DNA of 64,000 bases from an uncultured Collinsella sp. (GTDB taxonomy: Bacteria; Actinomycetota; Coriobacteriia; Coriobacteriales; Coriobacteriaceae), in the NCBI GenBank assembly GCA_959026725.1, contig CAUFMG010000009.1:29267-93266 (forward strand), in the 5' to 3' direction. Made by a program: the position numbers and the translations under genes. The first letter of the stretch is position 1, and each line of letters begins with the position of its first letter. The notes below the pieces were generated by a model. It saw only the letters and a program-made list of their open reading frames with translations, was not told the origin of the DNA and ran no database searches. Shown piece after piece: positions 31,987-40,281 of the stretch.

Positions 31987-34635
31987 CTAGCAGACGGCGT
32001 AGTCCTGGGGCTCGCGGCCGTAGTAGGCGTCCAGGTAGAGCTCCTTGATCTCGCTCATGAGCGGGTAGCGCGGGTTAGCGCCGGTGCACTGGTCGTTGAA
32101 TGCCTGCTCGGTCATCTCGTCGAGGGTGTCGAGGAAGTACTGCTCGTCAACACCGTAGTCGGCGATGGTCTTCTTGACACCGATGAAGTCCTTGAGCTCC
32201 TCGAGCTTCGTGATGAAGTTCTCGAAGACCTCCTTGTCGTCCTTGCCCTCGATGCCGCAGTACTTGGCCATCTCGGCGTAGTTGTGCAGCGCGTTGGGGT
32301 AAGGATACTGGGAGAAGGTACCCATCTTGACGGGAGCCTCGGCGGCGTTGTAGCGCATGACGCGGGTCAGGATGACGGCGTTAGCGATGCCGTGGGGCAG
32401 GTGATGGAAAGCGCCGAGCTTGTGAGCCATGGAGTGGTTGAGGCCCAGGAAGGCGTTGGCGAAGGCCATACCGGCCATGCAGGAGGCGTTGTGCATCTCC
32501 TCGCGGGCGTGCGGGTCCTTGGCGCCGTTCGTGAAGCTGGAGGGCAGGTTCTCAAAGACGAGCTTGGCAGCGCGCTCGGAGAGGCCCTTGGTGTAGTCGG
32601 AAGCCATGATGGAGACGTAGGACTCGATGGCGTGGGTCATGACGTCGATGCCGGAGGCAGCGGTCAGGCCGCGCGGGGCGGTCATGCAGTTGTCGGCGTC
32701 GACGATAGCCATGTTGGGGAGCAGCGCGTAGTCGGCGAGCGGCCACTTGATGCCGGTCTCCTTGTCGGTGATGATGGCGAACGGCGTGCACTCGGAGCCG
32801 GTACCCGAAGAGGTCGGGATGGCGACGAAGTAGGCCTTCTTGCCCATCTCGGGGAAGGTGAAGATACGCTTGCGGATGTCCATGAAGTCCATGGCCATGT
32901 CCTCAAACTTGCACTCGGGGTGCTCGTACATCATCCACATGATCTTGCCGGCGTCCATAGCGGAGCCACCGCCGACGGCGATGATGACGTCCGGCTCAAA
33001 GAGAGCCATCTGCTTGGCGCCGCGACGTGCGCACTGCAGCGACGGATCGGGCTCGACGTCGTAGAAGCAGTCGTGGGCGATGCCCATCTCGTCGAGCTTG
33101 GCCTCGATGGCGCGGGTGTTGCCATTCTTGAAGAGGAACTGGTCGGTGACGATGAAGGCGCGCTTCTTGCCCATGACGTTGCCCAGCTCGTCGAGGGCGA
33201 CGGGCGTGGAACCCTTCTTGAAGTAGACCTTCTCGGGAGCGCGGAACCACAGCATGTTCTCACGGCGCTCGGCCACAGTCTTAACGTTGATCAAGTGCTT
33301 CACCCCAACGTTCTCGGAGACGGAGTTGCCGCCCCAGGAGCCGCAGCCCAGGGTCAGAGACGGCTTCATGCCAAAGTTGTACAGGTCACCGATGCCGCCG
33401 TGCGAGGACGGGGTGTTGATGACGATACGGCAGGCCTTCATGACGTGCTCGAACAGGCTGATCTTCTCGGCCTGGGCGGGGTGCACGTACAGAGAGGCGG
33501 TGTGGCCCGGGCCACCGGCGAGCACCAGGTGCTCGGCCTTGTCGACGGCCTCCTGGAAGTCCTTGGCGTGGTACATGGCCAGGACCGGGGAGAGCTTCTC
33601 GTGGGAGAACTCCTCCTTGGCGGGGTCGGTGGAGGTGACCTCGGCGATCAGGATCTTGGTCTTGGCGGGAACCTCGATGCCGGCGAGCTCGGCGATCTTG
33701 GCAGCGGCCATGCCGGGGATGCGGTGATCGAGAGCGCCGTTCTTGAACATGGCGGCACGCAGGGCCTCCATCTCGGCACCCTGCTTGACGAAGTAGCAGC
33801 CGCGCTTCTGGAACTCGGCCTTAACCTGGTCATAGATGCTGTCGATGACAGTCACGGACTGCTCGGAAGCGCAGATCATGCCATTGTCGAAGGTCTTGGA
33901 GTGGATGATGGAGTTGACGGCGAGCAGCACGTCGGCGGTGTCGTCGATGACGACCGGGGTGTTACCGGCGCCAACGCCCAGGGCGGGCTTGCCCGAGGAG
34001 TAAGCGGCCTTGACCATGCCCGGGCCACCGGTGGCGAGGATGATGTCGACGTCGCGCATGACCATGTTGGTCAGCTCGATGGAGGGGACATCGACCCAGC
34101 CGATGATGCCCTCGGGGGCGCCGGCCTTGACGGCGGCGTCAAGCACGAGCTTGGCGGCGGCGATGGTGCACTTGGCGGCAGCCGGGTGCGGGGAGATGAT
34201 GATGGCGTTGCGGGTCTTCAGGCAGATCAGCGTCTTGAAGATCGCGGTGGAGGTGGGGTTGGTCGTCGGGATGACGGCGCCCACGATGCCGATGGGCTCG
34301 GCGATCTTGGTGATGCCGTAAGCCTCGTCGCGCTCCAGGACACCACAGGTCTTGGTGTTCTTGTAAGCGTTGTAGATGTACTCTGCGGCGTAGTGGTTCT
34401 TGATGACCTTGTCCTCAAGAACGCCGCGGCCGGTCTCCTCGATGGCCATCTTCGCCAACGGGATACGAGCCTTGTTGGCGGCCATGGCGGCCTCATAGAA
34501 GATCTTGTCGACCTGCTCCTGCGTGTACGTAGCAAAAAGCGCCTGGGCCTCTCGCATCTGAGCGAGCTTAGCCTCAAGCGCCTCTACGTTGTCCACAATT
34601 GCGGGAGTAGTGTTTTCCGGTGACTTTTTCACCAT
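31987..34635 (-). CDS. adhE: Bifunctional acetaldehyde-CoA/alcohol dehydrogenase
   Basis: Reduces acetyl-CoA to ethanol in two NADH-dependent steps, the main redox outlet of many fermenters. It forms long spirosome filaments. The 882-residue product has an N-terminal aldehyde dehydrogenase half with the catalytic Cys in GMICASEQSV. The C-terminal iron-dependent alcohol dehydrogenase half has GGGSAMDAGKIMW and the metal-binding His residues in GLNHSMAHKLGAFHHLPHG. AAGGAG lies six bases before the ATG. Codon use is strongly biased, as in highly expressed genes. Confidence 0.97.
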   Translation of the reverse strand: MVKKSPENTTPAIVDNVEALEAKLAQMREAQALFATYTQEQVDKIFYEAAMAANKARIPLAKMAIEETGRGVLEDKVIKNHYAAEYIYNAYKNTKTCGVLERDEAYGITKIAEPIGIVGAVIPTTNPTSTAIFKTLICLKTRNAIIISPHPAAAKCTIAAAKLVLDAAVKAGAPEGIIGWVDVPSIELTNMVMRDVDIILATGGPGMVKAAYSSGKPALGVGAGNTPVVIDDTADVLLAVNSIIHSKTFDNGMICASEQSVTVIDSIYDQVKAEFQKRGCYFVKQGAEMEALRAAMFKNGALDHRIPGMAAAKIAELAGIEVPAKTKILIAEVTSTDPAKEEFSHEKLSPVLAMYHAKDFQEAVDKAEHLVLAGGPGHTASLYVHPAQAEKISLFEHVMKACRIVINTPSSHGGIGDLYNFGMKPSLTLGCGSWGGNSVSENVGVKHLINVKTVAERRENMLWFRAPEKVYFKKGSTPVALDELGNVMGKKRAFIVTDQFLFKNGNTRAIEAKLDEMGIAHDCFYDVEPDPSLQCARRGAKQMALFEPDVIIAVGGGSAMDAGKIMWMMYEHPECKFEDMAMDFMDIRKRIFTFPEMGKKAYFVAIPTSSGTGSECTPFAIITDKETGIKWPLADYALLPNMAIVDADNCMTAPRGLTAASGIDVMTHAIESYVSIMASDYTKGLSERAAKLVFENLPSSFTNGAKDPHAREEMHNASCMAGMAFANAFLGLNHSMAHKLGAFHHLPHGIANAVILTRVMRYNAAEAPVKMGTFSQYPYPNALHNYAEMAKYCGIEGKDDKEVFENFITKLEELKDFIGVKKTIADYGVDEQYFLDTLDEMTEQAFNDQCTGANPRYPLMSEIKELYLDAYYGREPQDYAVC

Positions 34636-34675
34636 TTGTGTCTCCTTGCGATCGGAGATTTACCCTACGCCTTGC

Positions 34676-34684
34676 ATGATAGCA
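34676..34684 (-). promoter_or_regulatory. Extended -10 promoter of adhE
   Basis: TGCTATCAT on the minus strand, identical to the extended -10 of rpsB. No good -35 is seen. It would give a leader of about 35 bases. Confidence 0.55.
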
Positions 34685-34728
34685 AGAAATTATTCGGCGA
34701 ACGGTCAGATTCCTCTAAAAGGCATACT

Positions 34729-34756
34729 AAAACGCTTCAATAAACTGAAACGTTTT
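34729..34756. promoter_or_regulatory. Dyad upstream of adhE, candidate operator
   Basis: AAAACGCTTCA (34729-34739) and TGAAACGTTTT (34746-34756) form an 11-bp inverted repeat with one mismatch and a 6-base centre, about 45 bases upstream of the adhE -10. It does not match the usual Rex site. A LacI/CcpA-type site is one possibility. Confidence 0.4.
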
Positions 34757-34801
34757 AACTAGAACTATCTGCCCGCTGTATCTCCCCGCTTATCCCCGTT
34801 T

Positions 34802-34849
34802 ATTGGGGACAGACTTACATGAGTGCTTTCACTCATTTGGGACAGACAT
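34802..34849 (+). repeat. Left inverted repeat of the RAYT element
   Basis: 48 bases, beginning ATTGGGGACAGAC. It contains the perfect 7-bp hairpin ATGAGTG-cttt-CACTCAT at 34819-34836 and ends in a second GGGACAGACAT. Confidence 0.75.
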
Positions 34850-34977
34850 CGTTTTGCCATTTTGCCGTTCTGGGCCTTTTTTGCCGCTCATTGGATATAA
34901 ATAGATCACAGGCTCAGCATTTCGCGTTCCTTCTCTCCTTTTAGGTGTTGCCTGTTCAGTTTTTGAAAGGAGAGATT

Positions 34978-35754
34978 ATGCCCCGATGCGCCCGCGCCGT
35001 TTCGCTCACCGGCTATTACCACGTCTTTGACCGTGGCAACTCCAAACAGATTATTTTTGAAGATGACTCTGACCGATATCGTTTCTTATCGGACATCTCG
35101 GACAGGTTTGCACGCCATAAAGTGGCGGTGTTGGCTTGGTGCCTTATGGACAACCACTTCCATTTGATGGTTGATGACCCATATGACAACCTTTCAAAGG
35201 CAATGCAGTGCGCGCTGACGGCATATGCTAAGTATTTCAATGGAAAAACGGGGAGAACGGGACATCTGTTTGACAATCGCTATTCGCGGGTCGCGGTTGA
35301 GTCGGACACGCAGGCGGTGCAGCTGCTCGACTATATTCATCTCAATCCCGTGAAGGGTGCGCTTGACTCGCTCGATGCGTACCGCTGGTCAAGCTATAAG
35401 GCGTATCAGCTGGGCTATGATCCCTTTGACATCTGTGATGCGGCCCCTATGCTCGATATTGTCGGTGGCTCCCGTTGCTATTGCGAGCATCTCGAGGAAG
35501 TTGCCGGGCGCATCTGGTCAATGGAGGTTCTTCCACGCCGGCGGATCCCCGATGAGGAGGCCCTTTCCGTTGCGCGCGAAGTTCTGCCGAGCATAGATCC
35601 TTCGCTGCTCAAGGCCCTGCCACGCCCCGAACGCGATGCCTGCCTGCTGAGGCTCAGGCGGGCACATCTCACGGTTAAGCAAATTGCCCGTATCACCGGT
35701 ATCGGCGCCACGAGCGTGACCAAGGCAACTGCAGGCTGGAAGGATGCAGCGTGA
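34978..35754 (+). CDS. REP-associated tyrosine transposase (Y1/IS200-like, RAYT)
   Basis: HUH-family single-strand transposase of 258 residues. The HUH motif is His60-Phe-His62 in WCLMDNHFHLMV. Tyr83 and Tyr86 in the following helix are the candidates for the catalytic residue. GHLFDNRYSRV and DYIHLNPVKGAL are family signatures. The C-terminal part (LTVKQIARITGIGATSVTKA) looks like a DNA-binding helix-turn-helix, as in some RAYTs. GAAAGGAG precedes the ATG. A TATAAA at 34896 could be the -10. The gene looks intact. Confidence 0.9.
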   Translation: MPRCARAVSLTGYYHVFDRGNSKQIIFEDDSDRYRFLSDISDRFARHKVAVLAWCLMDNHFHLMVDDPYDNLSKAMQCALTAYAKYFNGKTGRTGHLFDNRYSRVAVESDTQAVQLLDYIHLNPVKGALDSLDAYRWSSYKAYQLGYDPFDICDAAPMLDIVGGSRCYCEHLEEVAGRIWSMEVLPRRRIPDEEALSVAREVLPSIDPSLLKALPRPERDACLLRLRRAHLTVKQIARITGIGATSVTKATAGWKDAA

Positions 35755-35795
35755 GGCAGGGGCCGGAGCCAGTCGGTGTGCCGCTTGCGTGCGTC

Positions 35796-35843
35796 ATGTC
35801 TGTCCCCAATGCGTGAAAACACTCATGTAAGTCTGTCCCCAAT
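35796..35843 (-). repeat. Right inverted repeat of the RAYT element
   Basis: 48 bases complementary to 34802-34849, with three differences. One changes the hairpin stem to ATGAGTG/CACGCAT, which still pairs through a G-U. Confidence 0.75.
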
Positions 35844-35849
35844 GAGTGC

Positions 35850-35878
35850 AAAAAAGCGCCCTCCGTAGGGCAGGGCGC
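35850..35878 (-). terminator. Terminator of rpmB (minus strand)
   Basis: Stem GCGCCCT (35856-35862) with AGGGCGC (35872-35878). The six A residues at 35850-35855 form the T-run on the minus strand. Confidence 0.85.
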
Positions 35879-35950
35879 CTTTGGTAAGTTCTATATGAAC
35901 GCGAGGTCTTTGACCCGGAGAGTCCGAGGTACTTGTTGGTAAGACCTTAT

Positions 35951-36139
35951 TTACGAGCGCGCAACCTTGCCGGACTTGAGGCAGGTGGAGCAAACGTTCA
36001 TCTTGCGACGGTGACCATCGACGACGACGTAGACGCGCTGGATGTTGGGGCGGAACTTACGGTTGGTGACGCGGTGAGAGTGGCTGATGGAGCGACCGGC
36101 AACGGGGTGCTTACCGCAAACTTCGCAAACTTTGGACAT
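35951..36139 (-). CDS. rpmB: 50S ribosomal protein L28
   Basis: Large-subunit protein of 62 residues. It is the zinc-binding form, with Cys5/Cys8 (CEVC) and Cys50/Cys53 (CSTC). The motif SHSHRVTNRKFRPNIQRV is typical. AAGGAGG lies seven bases before the ATG. A longer in-frame start at 36187 is rejected, because it lies on the presumed transcript start and adds no conserved sequence. It is monocistronic, with its own promoter and terminator. Confidence 0.96.
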   Translation of the reverse strand: MSKVCEVCGKHPVAGRSISHSHRVTNRKFRPNIQRVYVVVDGHRRKMNVCSTCLKSGKVARS

Positions 36140-36193
36140 AACTGACCCTCCTTGGGCGACAAACGAACATGTCGCGTTAACAAACAAGCCTGA

Positions 36194-36202
36194 ACTATAG
36201 CA
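36194..36202 (-). promoter_or_regulatory. Extended -10 promoter of rpmB
   Basis: TGCTATAGT on the minus strand, about 55 bases before the rpmB ATG. No -35 is seen. The bases from about 36203 to 36430 hold nothing else I can name. Confidence 0.6.
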
Positions 36203-36430
36203 CAGAAGCAGCTCCCTGTGCGTAATCTACACAGAGATATTCCTCTTTTGGCGATAGTGCTCACGCCACGGCCCTGGACGTAGATCCGATTTGCGTGCAG
36301 CAGAGGGGATTATGCCAGCTCGTGCGTGCGTTTTCAAGCTCGTCCCACAAATATATATAGGTTTATGGAGCATTGGGCTCCGTTTACGGATTGCTCTGTA
36401 TTTATGCTCGCAATTAAGCTCGAGGTTGGC

Positions 36431-36436
36431 TACACT
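36431..36436 (+). promoter_or_regulatory. Possible -10 box of the pyr operon
   Basis: TACACT preceded by GGC. It would start transcription near 36443, just before the attenuator. The -35 is unclear. Confidence 0.35.
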
Positions 36437-36462
36437 ATCCCTTGACCATTAAAGGGGTACGA

Positions 36463-36551
36463 GATACCCACATGGAATTACATTGCTGCCAAAGAGTAGC
36501 CCTTCCTGTGGGTGTCTGGTCCGCTTTGAGCGGTCGGGCATCTATTTTTTT
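36463..36551 (+). promoter_or_regulatory. Probable PyrR-dependent attenuator
   Basis: A long stem, GATACCCACA (36463-36472) with TGTGGGTGTC (36507-36516), continues through GGAA/TTCC and is capped by GCTG/TAGC around CCAAAGAG (36489-36496). This closely resembles the conserved PyrR-binding loop (CCNGNGAG). A second hairpin (36511-36542) with a seven-T run (36545-36551) follows and shares bases 36511-36516 with the first. Together they look like a UMP-responsive switch controlled by the first gene of the operon. Confidence 0.65.
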
Positions 36552-36590
36552 GACTGTGTCAGCAGTCAAGACATGTGAGGAAGGAGATCG

Positions 36591-37175
36591 ATGGGCACGA
36601 CTTCCCCCAAGGCGGTCATCATGGACGAGACCGCCGTCAATCGAGCAATGACCCGCATCGCGCACGAGATTCTCGAGCGCAACGAGGGCTGTGAAGACCT
36701 CGCTCTGGTCGGCATCGTCACGCGCGGCGACCTTCTGGCAAAGAAGCTCGCCGAGGAGATCAAGGAGATCGAGGGCGTCGACGTTCCGCTCGGCAGCCTG
36801 GACATCAGCTTCTACCGCGATGACTATGCGACCAATTTCGCTCCCGCGATCCACGCTACCAACATTCCCTTCAGCGTCGACGGCAAGCGCGTCGTGCTGG
36901 TGGACGACATCCTCTATACGGGTCGTACCATCCGCGCCGCTCTCGACGCCGTCATGGACCTGGGCCGTCCGAGCCGCATTGAGCTGGCAGTCCTCGTTGA
37001 CCGCGGCCACCGCGAGCTCCCCATCTCGCCGGACTTTGTCGGCAAGAACGTTCCCTCGTCGCATGAGGAGAACGTGCACCTATATATGAAGGAAGTTGAC
37101 GGCCACACCGCCGTCGAGATTAACGACGTCGCGCCGGGTTCCCACGTGGGCTCCGCGCCGCTGGGAGGTGAGTAG
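36591..37175 (+). CDS. pyrR: PyrR regulator / uracil phosphoribosyltransferase
   Basis: RNA-binding attenuation protein of the pyr operon with a PRTase fold. It senses UMP/UTP and PRPP. The 194-residue product has the PRPP-binding loop VVLVDDILYTGRTIRAALDAV and the N-terminal LVGIVTRGDLLAKKLAEEI. The last 20 or so residues go beyond the usual end. AAGGAG precedes the ATG. pyrB starts four bases after its stop. Confidence 0.95.
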   Translation: MGTTSPKAVIMDETAVNRAMTRIAHEILERNEGCEDLALVGIVTRGDLLAKKLAEEIKEIEGVDVPLGSLDISFYRDDYATNFAPAIHATNIPFSVDGKRVVLVDDILYTGRTIRAALDAVMDLGRPSRIELAVLVDRGHRELPISPDFVGKNVPSSHEENVHLYMKEVDGHTAVEINDVAPGSHVGSAPLGGE

Positions 37176-37179
37176 TACC

Positions 37180-38124
37180 GTGGCGTTCAACCATAAGCAC
37201 CTGATCGACATTACCGAGTACTCCGAAGAGGACATCAAGCTCATCCTCGAGACCGCCAAGGCGTTCTCCGAGGTCAACGAGCGTGCTATCAAGAAGGTCC
37301 CCACGCTCAAGGGCAAGACCATCGTCAACATGTTCAACGAGCCCTCGACGCGCACCCGCAGCTCCTTCGAGCTCGCCGAGAAGCGTCTTTCGGCCGACAG
37401 CCTTAACTTTGGCGGCTCCTCGACCTCCACGGTCAAGGGCGAGAGCCTTGTCGACACCGTCGAGACCCTCAACGCCTATAAGATCGACTGTATCGTCGTG
37501 CGTGATAAGCACGCCGGCGCTCCCTACATCGTCACGCAGAACTCGCCCGCGAGCGTCATCTGCGCCGGTGACGGCAAGCACAACCATCCCACGCAAGCCC
37601 TGCTCGACCTGTACACCATCTGGGAGCACAAGGGCGACTTCCACGGTCTGAAGGTCGCTGTCGTCGGCGATATCGCCCACTCCCGCGTTTGCGGCTCGCT
37701 GATTCCCGCCCTTAAGATCATGGGCTGCGAGACCTATGCCGTCGCCCCCGGCACGCTGCTGCCGCCGGCGCCCGAGGTCCTGGGCTGCGACCACGTGACG
37801 AGCGACCTCGATTCCGTCCTGCCCGAGCTGGACGTCGTCTACATGCTGCGCGTGCAGCAGGAGCGCCTCGAAGGTGCCCCGTTCCCGACCATTCGCGAGT
37901 ACCACAAGCTCTTCGGCCTGACCAAGGACCGCGAGAAGCTCATGAAGCCCGATGCGATCATCTGCCACCCGGGCCCCATCAACCGCGGCGTCGAGTTCGA
38001 CTCCTATATGGCCGACCACCCGCAACGCTCCGTCATCCTGGAGCAGGTCTACGCCGGTATCTGCGTGCGTATGGCTATCCTGTATCTGCTGCTTGGAGGT
38101 GCCGATAATGGCCTTGCTTCTTAA
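37180..38124 (+). CDS. pyrB: Aspartate carbamoyltransferase catalytic subunit
   Basis: Condenses carbamoyl phosphate with aspartate in UMP synthesis. The 314-residue product has the carbamoyl-phosphate loop EPSTRTRSSFE, HPTQALLDLYT and the C-terminal HPGPINRGVE. GTG at 37180 has GGGAGGTG upstream and gives the normal N-terminus. The last 17 bases overlap pyrC. No pyrI regulatory subunit is present. Confidence 0.96.
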   Translation: MAFNHKHLIDITEYSEEDIKLILETAKAFSEVNERAIKKVPTLKGKTIVNMFNEPSTRTRSSFELAEKRLSADSLNFGGSSTSTVKGESLVDTVETLNAYKIDCIVVRDKHAGAPYIVTQNSPASVICAGDGKHNHPTQALLDLYTIWEHKGDFHGLKVAVVGDIAHSRVCGSLIPALKIMGCETYAVAPGTLLPPAPEVLGCDHVTSDLDSVLPELDVVYMLRVQQERLEGAPFPTIREYHKLFGLTKDREKLMKPDAIICHPGPINRGVEFDSYMADHPQRSVILEQVYAGICVRMAILYLLLGGADNGLAS

Positions 38125-39397
38125 GAATGCCCACGTCGTCGACCCGTCTGTCGAGCTTGACGGTGTCGTTGACGTCCTGATTGACGGCGATAAGATCGCC
38201 GAGGTCGGCGAGAATCTCGCCGTCGAGGGAGCCGAGGTCCGCGACCTTTCCGGCAAGTACCTCGTCCCCGGCCTGGTGGATATGCACGTTCACCTTCGCG
38301 AGCCCGGCTATGAGGTCAAAGAGGACATCGAGAGCGGCACCCGCGCAGCTGCCAAGGGCGGCTTCACCGGCGTGTGCGCCATGCCCAACACCGATCCCGT
38401 CACCGATAACGGCACCGTCGTGGAGTTCGTCAAGTCCCGCGCTGCCGAGGTCGGTCACTGCCGCGTCTATCCGTCGGGCGCCATGACCCGCGGTCTTAAG
38501 GGCGAGGCCATGTCCGAGATGGGCGATATGGTCGCCCACGGCGCCGTCGCCTTCACCGACGACGGTCGCGGCGTGCAGAGTGCGGGCATGCTCCGTCGCT
38601 GCATGGACTACGGCAAGATGTTCGGCAAGGTCTTTATGAGCCACTGCCAGGACGAGGACCTGGTCGGCCACGGCCAGATCAACGAGGGCAAGGTCTCGAC
38701 CCGTCTGGCTCTCGAGGGCTGGCCGGCTGCCGGCGAGGAGCTCCAGATCGCCCGCGACATCGAGATCGCCAAGCTGACCGGTGCCAAGCTGCACATCCAG
38801 CACATCTCCACCGCCCATGGCCTGGAGATCGTGCGTGCCGGTAAGGCCGCTGGCGTTCAGGTTACCTGCGAGGCCACCCCGCACCACATGTTCCTGACCG
38901 AGAACGACCTGGACGAGACCTACAACACCTCGCTCAAGGTCAATCCGCCGCTTCGCACCGACGAGGATGCCGAGGCCATCCGTCAGGGTGTCATCGACGG
39001 CACCGTCGACGTTATCGTCACTGATCACGCTCCCCACACCCCGTGGGAGAAGGCCCGCGAGTTCGAGCTTGCGCCCTTTGGCATGATCGGCCTCGAGACC
39101 TCGCTGTCGCTCGTGCTCACCGAGCTGGTTAACACGGGCAAGATGAGCGTGGGTCGCATGGTCGAGCTCATGGCCATCAAGCCGCGTGAGATCCTGGGCC
39201 TCGACCAGGTTCAGGTCAAGGCGGGCTCCGTTGCCGACCTGACCGTGTTCGACCCCGCCGCAACCTGGACGGTCGGCGAGGACGGCTACGAGTCGCGTGC
39301 CGAGAACTCCGGTTTCGCCGGCCGCACGCTCACCGGTCGTGCCACCGATGTGTTTGTCGGCGGTAAGCAGACGCTCGCCGACGGCTGCATCTGCTAG
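38108..39397 (+). CDS. pyrC: Dihydroorotase
   Basis: Zinc amidohydrolase that closes carbamoyl aspartate to dihydroorotate. It is the type I form. The 429-residue product has the metal-binding HVH in DMHVHLREPGYE, MPNTDPVTDN, HIQHISTAHG and VTDHAPHTP. The ATG at 38108 is preceded by TTGGAGG and overlaps pyrB by 17 bases, suggesting translational coupling. Confidence 0.96.
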   Translation: MALLLKNAHVVDPSVELDGVVDVLIDGDKIAEVGENLAVEGAEVRDLSGKYLVPGLVDMHVHLREPGYEVKEDIESGTRAAAKGGFTGVCAMPNTDPVTDNGTVVEFVKSRAAEVGHCRVYPSGAMTRGLKGEAMSEMGDMVAHGAVAFTDDGRGVQSAGMLRRCMDYGKMFGKVFMSHCQDEDLVGHGQINEGKVSTRLALEGWPAAGEELQIARDIEIAKLTGAKLHIQHISTAHGLEIVRAGKAAGVQVTCEATPHHMFLTENDLDETYNTSLKVNPPLRTDEDAEAIRQGVIDGTVDVIVTDHAPHTPWEKAREFELAPFGMIGLETSLSLVLTELVNTGKMSVGRMVELMAIKPREILGLDQVQVKAGSVADLTVFDPAATWTVGEDGYESRAENSGFAGRTLTGRATDVFVGGKQTLADGCIC

Positions 39398-39417
39398 CAT
39401 AGCCTTATCGCTTTTGT

Positions 39418-39442
39418 GCGCGGTGCCCTTGCGGTGCCGCGC
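39418..39442 (+). terminator. Hairpin inside the pyr operon
   Basis: A 9-bp stem with two G-U pairs (39418-39426 with 39434-39442), followed by CTTCTGTTCGTTTT. It could cause partial termination between pyrC and pyrK. Confidence 0.45.
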
Positions 39443-39489
39443 CTTCTGTTCGTTTTGACCATGCATCCGCATGGGGGATTGGAGCGTCT

Positions 39490-40281
39490 ATGCCCACACC
39501 TTCCACTGCACGCATGCACGACTTCGAGGTCGTATCGAACCAGGAGATCGCCGACGGCATCTTCTCGCTCGTCATCTCGGCCCCCAAGCTTGCAAGTGCG
39601 CTCAAGCCCGGTCAGTTTGTGAACATTGCCGTACCCGGCGATGCGTCCTCGCTGCTTCGCGTGCCCCTGAGCTACTATCGCGCCGACGCCGAAGCCGGCA
39701 CCGTCGAGCTGTGGTACGCCGTCGTGGGCGACGACACCCGTCGCCTGTCGCAGATGGGCCCCGGTTCCAAGTCCAACCTGCTGGGCCCTGGCGGCCGCGG
39801 CTGGCTGGTACCCGAGGGCACCAGGAAGGCATTGCTTGTCGCCGGCGGCATCGGTGTTCCGCCCGTGCTGTGCCTTGCCGGTAAGCTTGCCGAGCAGGGT
39901 GTGGCCGTCGACGTGTGCCTGGGCTTTGGCACTGCGTCCAAGGCCGTGGGCATCGATGAGTTCCGCTCGCTGTGCGATACGGTCAACGTGTGCACCGACG
40001 ACGGCTCGCTCGGCACGCACGGCTTCTGCACCGATCCTGCCGCTGAGCTGCTCGGCGAGGGCGGTTACGACTACGTCGCCAGCTGCGGCCCCGCCGTCAT
40101 GATGAAGAAGGTCGCCGCCGCTGCCGCCGAGGCCGGTGCGTACTGCGAGGTGTCGCTCGAGCGCATGATGAGCTGTGGCTTTGGCGCCTGCAACACCTGC
40201 AATGTCGAGACGGTCGATGGTATGAAGGGCGCCTGCATGTGCGGCCCCGTGTTCGATGCTTCCAAGGTGGTGGTCTTCTAG
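39490..40281 (+). CDS. pyrK: Dihydroorotate dehydrogenase electron-transfer subunit
   Basis: FAD and 2Fe-2S subunit that passes electrons from dihydroorotate oxidation to NAD. The 263-residue product has a ferredoxin-reductase-like barrel (FEVVSNQEIADGIFSLVI, LRVPLSYYRA), the nucleotide-binding LLVAGGIGVPPVL, and four cysteines for the cluster in CGFGACNTC, ACMC. It pairs with the type 1B PyrD just downstream, whose GTG shares a base with its stop. Confidence 0.95.
   Translation: MPTPSTARMHDFEVVSNQEIADGIFSLVISAPKLASALKPGQFVNIAVPGDASSLLRVPLSYYRADAEAGTVELWYAVVGDDTRRLSQMGPGSKSNLLGPGGRGWLVPEGTRKALLVAGGIGVPPVLCLAGKLAEQGVAVDVCLGFGTASKAVGIDEFRSLCDTVNVCTDDGSLGTHGFCTDPAAELLGEGGYDYVASCGPAVMMKKVAAAAAEAGAYCEVSLERMMSCGFGACNTCNVETVDGMKGACMCGPVFDASKVVVF

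Larger units (their letters stand above)
34802..35843 (+). mobile_element. REP/RAYT-type element with 48-bp inverted ends
   Basis: A 1,042-bp unit made of one transposase gene between two 48-base inverted repeats (34802-34849 and 35796-35843), identical at 45 of 48 positions. Each arm holds two direct copies of a GGGACAGAC core around a hairpin (ATGAGTG/CACTCAT in the left arm). The element lies between adhE and rpmB and stops seven bases short of the rpmB terminator. I see no target duplication, as expected for Y1 transposases. Confidence 0.75.

Noticed and set aside
36442..36651. Small open frame in the pyr leader as a leader peptide
   Set aside because: It runs through both hairpins and into pyrR, has no ribosome-binding site, and the RNA structures explain the region better.
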